A stretch of DNA of 64,000 nucleotides from Verrucomicrobiales bacterium (GTDB lineage: Bacteria; Verrucomicrobiota; Verrucomicrobiia; Limisphaerales; J093), in assembly GCA_024233215.1 (NCBI GenBank), contig JACKPW010000004.1:310001-374000 (forward strand). The letters are read 5' to 3'. The translations under genes and the position numbers were made by a program. This document shows, one piece after another, positions 51,839-62,600 of this stretch (its first letter is position 1; every line of letters starts with the position of its first letter). The notes below the pieces were generated by a model. The model ran no database searches. It saw only the letters and a list, made by a program, of their open reading frames with translations, and had not been told where the DNA came from.

Positions 51839-53590
51839 TTACGGGGGCAGCAGGCCGTACCGCCGCATCATCGCCTCGTCCATCGGGGGAAACGGCGGTT
51901 CCGCCCCGGGTTTCACCTCCCCTGCTCCCGCTGGCAACAGGGCCAGCAAATCGTCCAGGTTGGGAGTGTCATCAAAGAAAGCGGCGCTGCCGACCTCATG
52001 CAGGCGGGACCGCCAGTCGCCCAGCAGGCACCGGGTCGACCAGAAAGCGGTCCCGCTGAACAGCCAGTCGTCGGGGTCGCGTCCCAGATCCCGCAGCCAA
52101 AGAACCCATTGGGTGCCCACCCGCCGGTAGCGGAAGGCACGTCCGAGATCCGGTTCACCCGGCAGGTGATCCAGGTATGACGGCACCAACGCTTCCAAAG
52201 TTTCCGGCCAGTCTCCGGTGGCATCCCGGTGCAACCGCAGCGCCAGAAGAAGCCGGGCGGTTTCCACTCGCCAGAGGAACTGCTCGCGCGCACGAGCGAA
52301 CGGAGCCGTTGAAAACGCATCTGCGTGCCATCTCCACGCCACCGGCTGGGAAAAGCACATCCACCATGGAGGACGGAATGCACCTCGGGATTCTCTCTCC
52401 GCCACGGATAGTGACCGGTAGGTCCGATCCTCAACCGTCCGCAAACGAGCGAGACCTTCGCTTGCCGCCGCCGTGGTAACCCGCCGGATATCCGCGGGAC
52501 AGGCAACCTGAACCGCCAACGTGCCCCAGCCACTCGTGGCCCATTGCGCCATGTCCAGATGCAGGATGCCAAACAGAGATCCCTCGCGCTCAACCCCCAT
52601 GAGCCTGCCCCACACGGCCTTGCCAAGCTCGGGAAGGCGTACCCAGGCGTGTTCGAGGTCTCCCACCACGTCCTCCGCCCAATCGCCCCAGGTGGGGAAC
52701 GTCTCGTCCCGTTTAAACCCGAAGCGCGCTGTCTCCCTGGGCAGATCGAACCACGCCGCCGCAACAAAGGTCTCCTCCAAAGACGGAAGGCTCCGGGCGG
52801 TCTGGTCCAAGGCATCGAGCAGGTGGACGCCTTCTGCCCGACCCAACTCTCCTTCCGACTGACATGCCAGGTTCACGAGGTCGAGTGCCCTTGCGCTGCC
52901 GAATACGGTTCCTCCGGTTATCAGCCAACTGGCAGCCTCCATGCTGAAGACCGTTGTGAGGTAGTCCATGGCGGCCACGGGTTGTCCCTGCTCAAGCGCA
53001 CAAGCACCCAGGACCAGGGCCAGATCGGATGACCCGTCCAACGCGTCCCCAAACTCGGGAATGTCCGCGGAGTCGGTATTCGTCGACAACACCAGTTTGC
53101 AGGCAAAGCACTCAGGGCATCGCAGCAATTGCGACAGCCGGTCGAAGCAGGCGGGTGCGGCGTCCGAGGTGGCAATCCAGTTGGCAAGTTCCCGAGAGCC
53201 ATGAAGCACCGTTTCTCCGATGTCCCGCTCCGTCCAGTCGCCGCGCGCCAGCTCAGGCGGCGCCTGGCCGTGGTTGATCACGGTGATCGGCTCCCCCAAC
53301 GCCAATGCCACCAGCGGGTCGGCCCAGCCGAGCACGAAGGTCCGCTTGGGTGCGTTCCGAACCACCGCCCATCCGTTCGTCGCATCGTGATACGCGACCG
53401 CACCCGGGGGCGGGTAAGGCAGCTTGAAACCGTCCGGTGCCTGGGGCAGCGGCACGAAGCCGTAGCGCAGCCCGTAAACCGCGATCCCCAGCAGCAACAG
53501 CAGGAGTCCCGCGCCGCCCAGCAGCAGCTTCCACCATTGGCGCCGGCACCAGCGCAACGCCGTGGTCAGCACTCTGACCGGGTTCCTCAT
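51839..53590 (-). CDS. Membrane-anchored protein of unknown function ending in MDEAMMRRYGLLPP
   Basis: The product has 583 residues. One transmembrane helix lies at about 20-42 (LLLGGAGLLLLLLGIAVYGL), and the remainder (about 45-560) should be outside the cytoplasm, with Trp-rich, mostly helical segments. Near the end, LLALRLHRDATGDWPETLEA and LVPSYLDHLPGEPDL resemble the LRLYR...G.YP.SLEALVP.YL pattern seen in exported proteins related to pseudopilins in Planctomycetes and Verrucomicrobia. The chain ends with a Pro-rich linker and the peptide MDEAMMRRYGLLPP (residues 570-583), which also occurs inside PilM of this window. I do not recognise a family. The shared peptide suggests a link to the pilus machinery. 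Confidence 0.6.
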   Translation of the reverse strand: MRNPVRVLTTALRWCRRQWWKLLLGGAGLLLLLLGIAVYGLRYGFVPLPQAPDGFKLPYPPPGAVAYHDATNGWAVVRNAPKRTFVLGWADPLVALALGEPITVINHGQAPPELARGDWTERDIGETVLHGSRELANWIATSDAAPACFDRLSQLLRCPECFACKLVLSTNTDSADIPEFGDALDGSSDLALVLGACALEQGQPVAAMDYLTTVFSMEAASWLITGGTVFGSARALDLVNLACQSEGELGRAEGVHLLDALDQTARSLPSLEETFVAAAWFDLPRETARFGFKRDETFPTWGDWAEDVVGDLEHAWVRLPELGKAVWGRLMGVEREGSLFGILHLDMAQWATSGWGTLAVQVACPADIRRVTTAAASEGLARLRTVEDRTYRSLSVAERESRGAFRPPWWMCFSQPVAWRWHADAFSTAPFARAREQFLWRVETARLLLALRLHRDATGDWPETLEALVPSYLDHLPGEPDLGRAFRYRRVGTQWVLWLRDLGRDPDDWLFSGTAFWSTRCLLGDWRSRLHEVGSAAFFDDTPNLDDLLALLPAGAGEVKPGAEPPFPPMDEAMMRRYGLLPP

Positions 53591-53631
53591 GTCAGGTCAG
53601 ACCGGGCTGAGGGTGCTGCCTCACGAAGAAA

Positions 53632-53660
53632 AGGGCCGCCCCCGGTTGGAGGACGGCCCT
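53632..53660 (-). terminator. Intrinsic terminator of the giant Cys-Pro repeat gene
   Basis: On the minus strand the stem AGGGCCGTCCTCC against GGGGGCGGCCCT (with small mismatches) is followed by TTTTCTTC. It begins about 25 bases after the stop codon at 53685 and is the best-looking terminator in the window. Confidence 0.7.
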
Positions 53661-53684
53661 GGGAATCAAGTCAGACTGGGAACC

Positions 53685-56600
53685 TCAGTTCGCGGGCTGG
53701 CATTCGCCGTGGCAGATGTGATCCACCCAGAGTTCCTGCCCGCCGAACGCGACGCTCTTGATCTCACCGATCAATTGCAGCCGCCCCTTGCCACCTCCCA
53801 GATCAGTCACCTGGACCGTGACCCCGCCGACCACGAGCCCATTCAGAGCCATGAAGTTGGGGACGTTCCGGAAGTCGTCATTGACGTCCAGGTTGACGTT
53901 GCCGCCGTACTCGCCGAACCGGAGGGTCAATCCCCCGATGCAGGCCTCGGAACGGAGGCGGAGGTTGACGTTGTTGAGGTTCAGGTCCTGCCCGGCGTGA
54001 CCCGCCTGCTGGTTCTTGTCAACAAACGCATGCCCGGTGTCAGTCCAGGTGCCGTTGCTCCATTGGAAGCGCTCGACCACCATTGTCATGCCGGCATCCG
54101 TAAAGCTGTCGCCCACGATGTAGGTGGCCCCGGCCGGCAGGCCCTCGAACTCGATGCAGGGAATGGGATTGACCTGGCATTCCTCGAAGCAGATGTGGTC
54201 GATCCACAGTTCCTGACCACCGATGGCGAAGGTCTCGATCGCGCCGTCCAATACGATGGTTCCCAGAACACCTCTTCCCGTCGTCACCTGGGTGACCTGC
54301 ACGAGCACCCCGCCGATTGTGGTCCCGTTGAGCGAGATGAAGTTCTCGACGTTCTTGAGTTCCCCGTTGATCGCAAGGTTCACGTTGCCGCCGTATTCAC
54401 CGAAGTGCAGAGACACCTTCCGGATGCAGCGATCGAACCGGAACCTGAGGTTGACGTTGTTCAGGTTGAGATCCTGCCCTACGTGACCGGCATACTGGCG
54501 GTTGTCAATCACCGCATGGCCCGCATCGGTGGTGTCCCCGTTGCTCCACTGGAACTTCTCAATCCCCATGGTGACCCCGTTTTCCGTCACCGAGTCACCG
54601 ACCTTGTATTCGGTGCCAACTCGCGGCCCCTCGAACTCAATGCAGGGAAGCACGGGGCAGAGCACGGGATCGGAGACGCATTCCGTTGGAAGCGCCGGAC
54701 ATTGGGTAGGCACGGGGTCCAAAGGGCAAACGGTCGCCTGAACGGGGCAGAGGGTGGATTCCACCGGGCAGCGGGTAGGCTCAACGGGGCACTCGGTCAC
54801 GCCGTTGGGCCCCGGATTGGGTACCCACTCGAACCCGCACACCTGATAACCGGTGGATTCCCCGTTCAGATCCAGGAGCATGATCGGCTCAACGGCCTGA
54901 TAGGTCTCGCAAGGTCCGGCGGGCTTGTGCTGGAGATTCGCTCGAAGGCGCAGCGGATTGTCTCCGCGCACCGTGGTGAGGTTGCCCGAGGTGTCGGTCA
55001 GATCGATTTCGACGAATACGTCAAAGAAACTGTCGACGGACCCGGTGGAGGCGAAGGGGGCGACATCCAGGATCCCCGGGGTATTGTTGGCGGTCTCCTC
55101 CATCGCGCCGTGCGCCGGCTGCGGGATGGCACCGGCAATCATCGGGAGATGGACCCGCACGCTTCCCAACCCCGCCACTTCGCCATTCAACTCCAACTGA
55201 ACGATCTCGGTCTGCACCTGGTCCAGCCCGTCGCCATCCGAGTCATGGGCTTCGCCGTTCGGGCCGATCCCCACATGCACCCTGGCAGGACCGGTGAGAC
55301 TCACACTTTGCTTCCCCCCGGTTGGCAGGCACAGCTGCAACCGCGCCACGGACTCCGGAAACTCGTCAATCTCAAGCCAACCGGGACAGATGAGCGGGAA
55401 CTGCGGGCATAGGGTCGACACGATCGGACATTGCGTCGTCGCGCCCGGGATTGGACAGAGCGTCGGCTGGTCGCCGCACTCCGTGGGCACGATTGGGCAT
55501 TGCGTCGACACCGGCTCCCTCGGACACAATGTCGGTTGATTCGGACATTGGGTGAGGTCCGTCGTCAGGTCTGGACAGACCGTCGGCTCGATCACGCACA
55601 ACGTGATTTCCTTCGGACAGGCCGTTGGTTCCACGGGACATTCCGTCGCTTTCGGGTCAACCGGGCAGAGGGTCGGCTCAGCCGGACACTGGGTCAGAAT
55701 GATCGGGCATTCTGTGGATTTCTTTGGGCATTGCGTCGCCGTGGTGTCCGTGGGACACACGGTCGGCTCAACCGCACATTGGGTGGTTTCCCCGGTCGGA
55801 TCGGGGCACACGGTTGCCAGCAACGGGCAGATGGTCGTCTCCTGAACACATTCGGTCAGGGATCTCGGGCACGTCGTCGCCTGCACGGGACACTGGGTAT
55901 CCACCGGATCTTGTGGACAAACCGTGTCCTCCACCGGACATCGCGTCGTTTCCAGCGGACACTGGGTCACCTGGCCCGCGAGATCGGGGCACTCGGTCAC
56001 CGAACCATCCGGGTTCGGACAAACGGTCGGTTCGTACACGCACTCGGTGGGCGTCAACGGACACTCCGTCGGCACCGTCACGCATTCGGTGACCGTAGCC
56101 GGACACTGCGTGGGCACCGGATCCACCGGGCACCTGGTCGGCTCAATCGGGCACTGGGTGGTCATCGCCCCACCAGGATCCGGGCAGATGGTGATCTCGA
56201 GGACGCACTCGGTGGGGGTCAACGGGCATTCCGTCGGCACCGTCACACACTCCGTCGGCGTGGCCGGGCACTGGGTCTGGACCACCGGGCAAGCCGTGGG
56301 GCTGGCCAGGCATTCGGTCGGCCGAATGATACAGTGGGTGACAAGTCTTGGGCACTCCGTCAGGCTGCGGGGACAGAGGGTGGTATCGATCGGGCATTGC
56401 GTAAGCACCGCCTCCGTGGGGCAGACGGTCACCTTGCGCGGGCAGATCGTCACGTCGGCGGAACTCGTGGACGGGCACTCCGTCACCACGACGGGACACT
56501 CGGTCGGGTTCGGGGTGGCAGGACAGAGTGTGGGCCGCGTCGGACACTGGGTAAACACGGTGTCGGACGGGCAAACCGTAGGCTGGGTGGCACACTGGGT

Positions 56601-59600
56601 CACCACCGTCACGTCATTCGGACACACCGTCACCGCGACGTCCACGCACTCCGTGGCCAGGGCCGGGCAAGTGGTCGGACGAATCGGACAGGTCGTGGGT
56701 TTGATCGGACACGCGGTCACCAGCGTGTCCACCGGACAGACGGTTGCCTGTACCGGGCATTGGGTTTGCATGGTGGCAGTCACGGCACACAGCGTCACCC
56801 AGGCCGGACATTGCGTTGCCACGGTGTCCGCGGGACAGACGGTCGGGTTCACGGCACATTCCGTGACCAGGTTGGCGACTCCGGCGCATACGGTTGGCTC
56901 GTTCACCGGGCACTGGGTCGGCACCTTCGGGCACTCCGTCACCATGGGGTCAACGGGGCACTCGGTGGCCCGCGCCGGACAGACGGTGACCAGGTTCGGG
57001 CACTCGGTCGGCACGGTCGGGCAGAAGGTCGGCCCTGAAGGACACTGAGTGATCACTGCGACATCGAGACATTCCGTCACCTGGATGGGGCACTGGGTCT
57101 GGACGGGCAGGAGCGAACACACGGTGGGTCTGGCCGCGCACTGGGTCACATAAGCCCCGGTCGGATCCGGGCAGAACGTGGGCAAGGCCGGGCATTGGGT
57201 GACGTCGGACGTCACGGGACAAACGGTTGCCTCCACCGGGCACTGCGTGGCGACCGTGGTGTTCGGACAGACGGTGGGCTCATCCAACGGACACTGGGTA
57301 GCCACTTTCGGACACTCAGTAAACAACCCTGCATCCGGGCAGACGGTCGGCTCGATGGCCGGACACTCCGTGGGAATGCGCGGGCATTCCGTCAACTGCA
57401 CGGGACAGAGCGTCGGCTGCTCGGGACATGAAGTGCGTTCCACCGGACAGCGGGTCGGCTCCTGCGGACAGGCCGTGACCACGCCGTACAGGTTGCACTC
57501 GGTCACCTGCACCGGGCAGCGGGTGGCCTGCTCGGGACACTGCGTCAGGACCAGCGGACATTGGGTCGGCGATGTGATTTGTGGGCAGGTCGTGACCCCG
57601 GTCCCCGGACATTGGGTATGCACCAAGGCACACTCGGTGAGGCTGATCGGGCATCGGGTCGGATCGATGGCGCACTGCGTCGCCACGACAATCCCGCCGG
57701 CCGGGCACACGGTGGGCCGGTTTGGACAGGTCGTGATGGTGGCATCCAGCACGCATTCGGTGGGCAGGGCCGGACACTGCGTCAACACGGCCACGTCAGG
57801 ACAGAAGGTCGCCTGCACCGGGCATTGGGTTGCCAGAGTGTCCACCGGGCAGACCGTTGGCGCGCCGGGCGTGCACTCGGTCGGCGTGGCCGGGCACTGC
57901 GTCGGGTTCGGATTCACCGGACAAATCGTGGCCTCGTGTTCCGGACAAACCGTCGGGTTCGCCGGGCAGGCGGTCAGCTTGATGGGACACATGGTCGGCT
58001 CCTGCGGACAGGAGGTGACCAGATCATCGGTCGGGCACTGGGTGGGCACACCTGAACATTGGGTAAGCGTACCGGGCACCGGACAGATGGTCGCGATGTG
58101 CGGGCATTCCGTCAGGGCGTTTGCCGGACAGACCGTAACCTGCGCGGGACACTGCGTGGGTATCGGGTCGGTCGGACAGACGGTGGCTTCATCCTGCGGG
58201 CACACGGTCGGCACGCGCGGACATTGCGTGGCGAGGGTATCGACGGGGCAAATGGTCACAGCCCCGTTGCACTCGGTTGGGAGGTCCGGACAGGCGGTGA
58301 TCTCCTGCGGGCAATAGGTCGGGCCCTGCGGACATTCGGTCAGCGAGCTGTTCGCGGGACATTGGGTCACGACCTTGGGGCAGGTGGTCGGCGCGTCATT
58401 GGGTGGGCACTCGGTGACCACGACCGGACACTGTGTGGGCACCGCCCCGGAGGCGGGCGGACAGAACGTCGGCAGCGCCGGACACTGGGTCAGGCTCGCC
58501 GTAAGGGCACTGGCACAGAGGGTGGCCTGCACCGGGCAGGCGGTGGGCCGGGTCGGACATTGGGTCAACACCGGATCCAGCGGACACACGGTCTGCTCGA
58601 CCGGGCATTCGGTCTTCTGCTGGGGACACTCGGTCGTCGCGGGGGCCAGCGGGCAAATGGTCGGCTTGATCGGGCACTGGGTCACCGTCGTGCCGTCCGC
58701 GGAGGGACAAACGGTGGGTAACGACGGACAGGTGGTGCGGCTCTGCGGACAACGCGTCGGTTCCACGGGGCAGAAGGTCACTCCGGTTGGGCACTCCGTC
58801 TTCACCACCGGACATTCGGTGGGGGCCTTCGGGCAGGCGGTTTCCTTCTCCGGACACACGGTGAGCTGCTGCGGGCAGATTGTGGTCTTGGTTGGGCAGA
58901 CCGTGGCCTGCAACGGACACCGGGTCTGTTCCCTCGGGCAGGCCGTGATCTTGGTGGGACAGAAGGTCGCCGCGTCCGGACACTGGGTGGGAACCACCGC
59001 GGGACAGACCGTTCGCTGCAACGGGCAGAGCGTGGCCTGCGTCGGACACTTCGTTAACTCGGTCGGACAGGTGGTTGCGTTCACCGGACAGGCGGTGGCC
59101 ACCCTCGGGCACGTCGTCGCGTTCTGGGGGCAGAAGGTGGCGCCGGCGGGACACAGGGTCGGGGTCCTGGGACACTGCGTGTTAAAGGCCGCGACCGGGC
59201 AGATGGTGGCGCTCACCGGACAAGCCGTGGGCGATGGAATGGCCGGGCAAACCGTGGCGTTGTTGACCGGGCACTGGGTCGGATTCGAGGGACACACCGT
59301 GGCTTGAACCGGGCAGGCGGTTGCCTGGGTCGGGCAAACGGTGGCCTGTCCCGGACACCGCGTGACCAGGGTCGGACAGGTGGTCACCGCCGAGACAAGC
59401 GGACAGACGGTGGCCTGGATCGGGCACGTGGTCACCACGGCAGCCGTTGGGCAGACAGTGGCCTGCACGGGGCATTGCGTCTTCACGGATGCGTCCGGAC
59501 AGACGGTGGGTTTGGTCGGGCAGGTGGTCGGCCGCACCGGACACTCGGTGGCCACGGTGGGGCACGAGGTTGCCTGGACCGGACACTGGGTCACGACACC

Positions 59601-62600
59601 CAGGCTGGGGCAGACCGTGACGGCGCCCGCGGGGCACTCCGTCGGTTTGACCGGACATTGCGTGGCAACTGGGTCTGCCGGGCAGACGGTGGCCAGATCG
59701 ACCGCGCATTCCGTCACCGCCACGCTGCATTCGGTCGGTTTGCCGGGACAATAGGTGGGAGCCACCGGACATTCGGTGATCACCGCCTTCTCGGGGCAGG
59801 TCGTGGACTCAACGGGGCACAGCGTCACCACCGGAGTGGTGGCGCAGTAGGTCGCCCGCGTCGGACATTCCGTGAGCACGATCGGACAACTCGTGGCCTG
59901 GATCGGGCAGACGGTCACGGCCGAGAGATCCGGACATTCGGTCCGGGTCTGCGGGCAGGCGGTCAGATGCTCGGGGCAGACGGTCAAGAGCTGGGGACAC
60001 TCTGTCTTCTGTTGAGGACAGAGGGTGGGCTGATCCCCGACACACAGGGTGGGGCGATTCGGGCATTCCGTCAGAACCTGCGGGCACTCCGTATCGACCG
60101 CATCGATCGGACAAATCGTGGCGGCGTTGATGACGCACTCGGTCGGAACTTCAGGGCAGAACGTGGGTCCCGAAGGACACTCGGTCCGCACCAGCGGGCA
60201 CTCCGTCTGGGCCGCCGCACATTCCGTCGGCTCGACCGGGCACTTGGTGGCGCTCTTCGGGCACTGGGTATCCACCGGCACCTTCGGACAGACCGTCGGG
60301 AATGCCGGGCAGGTGGTCGGTTTGGTAGGACAGAACGTCGGTGAGACCGGGCACTCGGTGCGGATGGTCGGACATTCCGTTCGCCGGACCGGGCAAAGGG
60401 TCACCGCATCGGTTCCCGAGCAGAGGGTCACCTCCGCGGGACAGGCAGTCCTCTCCACGGGGCAGAGAGTGGGACGCTCGGGGCACAGCGTGACCGCCGT
60501 CGGACAGACCGTGCGGTCAAGCGGGCAGACCGTCGCCTCCTGGGCGCAAAGCGTTGGCTCCGCCGGACATTTCGTAGGTTCGCGGGGGCAATACGTGTCG
60601 ATGATCGGGCATTCCGTCAGTTTCCGGGGACAGACCGTGGCCTGAGCCGGACAAGCGGTCAGTTCCCGCGGGCAAACGGTGACTTCCACCGGGCACTCGG
60701 TCACGCCAACCGGACAGGTGGTGGCCACCAACGGGCACTCGGTCACGACCGGACGCGGCGTGCATTCGGTGGGTTTGCCGGCGCATTCCGTGGCTTTCGC
60801 CGGGCACGCCGTGATCACCGAGGGACAGGTGGTGCGATCCACCGGGCACTCCGTCGCTCCTCCCGGACACTGGGTCTCGATCTTCGGGCATTGGGTTGCG
60901 GCCCGCGGGCAAACGGTGGCGATCTCCTTCTCGGGACAGACGGTCACCTGGATCGGGCACAGGGTCTGGGCGGTGGGGCAGAAGGTCTGCCGGTTCGGGC
61001 AGGTGGTGAGGTCGACGGGACAGACCGTCGGTTCAACGACGCAGTAGGTCGGTCCGCCGGGACATTCGGTGCGGACGATCGGGCATTCCGTGGGCACCTT
61101 CGGGCAGTAGGTCTCGGCGGTGGGGCACTCCGTGCGATTGACCGGACACTCGGTGGGGGCCGGTTCGGACGGGCACAAGGTGGGAAGCACCGGACACTGG
61201 GTGGAGGTCTGTGGGCAACGCGTGGCTTGTGCCGGACACTCCGTGGGGGTCTTCGGACACTCGGTGGCCACCTGCGGGCAGAACGTCGGACCGGCCGGGC
61301 ATTCGGTTTGCAGGCGCGGGCACACCGTCGCCTTGTCGGGACAGACCGTGATGGCAACGGGGCACAGGGTCGACTCCTGGACGCAATGTGTCGCCTCCGC
61401 CGGGCACTCTGTGGGCACCACAGGACATTGCGTGGCGGCGGGATCGCTCGGGCAGGTGGTGGGGATGTCCGGGCACTGAGTCTGGATTCGGGGACACTCG
61501 GTCGCCTTCCTGGGACAGAGGGTCTGCTGGGTCGGACATTCCGTGAACGTCCCCGCCACCGGACATTCGGTGGGGGCCACAACGCAGAGGGTCACCTGCT
61601 TCGGGCATTCCGTGGCCACCCGGGGACAAACCGTGGGGGTGACCGGGCAGAAGGTGGGGCCGGAAGGACATTCGGTCTCGGTCTTCGGGCACTCCGTCAG
61701 GCCCACCGGGCAGAAGGTTTCCACCTGCGGACAGACCGTGGCGTTCACCGCGTCAGCGCATTCCGTGGGAACCGCAGGGCAGGAAGTCGGGATCTCCGGA
61801 CAGAAGGTGACGCCGTCCGGACACTGGGTGCGCTCCTGCGGGCAGGTCGTCGGTTGCTCCGGACAGAAGGTCGGCCCCTGCGGACACTCCGTGGTTACCG
61901 CCGGACATTCCGTGGGCACATCGGAAGGACAGACCGTCGCCCGTTTCGGGCAGTTCGTCGGTTCCTCGGGACACTGGGTCTGCACCGGATCCAACGGACA
62001 AACCGTCTGATAGGCGGGACACGTGGTTGGCTGCCGGGGACACACGGTCACCGCGCCACTCGGATCGGGACATTCGGTCGGCTGCGTCGAGCATTCCGTG
62101 GCAGTCACCGGACATTCGGTCGGCCGGACCGGGCAGAAAGTCTCCCCAACCGGGCAGACGGTGGGTTCCGTGGCACACTCCGTCGGGGTGGGCGGACACG
62201 CGGTGGGCAGCACCGGACATTGGGTGGCGACATCCGCCGGACACTGGGTCGGAACGGTCGGGCAGGCCGTCGGCAGGTCGCTGGGACAGACGGTTACCAC
62301 AGTCGGACACTGGGTCTCGACTTTGGGACACCGGGTGGGCTCCTTCGGACACAGGGTCTCCACCTGGGCGCACTCCGTGAGAGTCAGGGGACATTCGGTG
62401 GGGGTCTGCGGACAATAGGTCGGCCGCGGCTGCGGCGTGCATTCCGTGGGGCGGACCGGGCAGACGGTTTGTGCGGTGGGACAGACGGTCCACTGGAGGG
62501 TGCACTCGGTGGGGGTCAGGGGGCATTTGGTCGCGACCGGGGCGATTGGACACACCGTCTCCTTCTGAACGCATTCCGTCAGACGCTGCGGACAAGTGGT

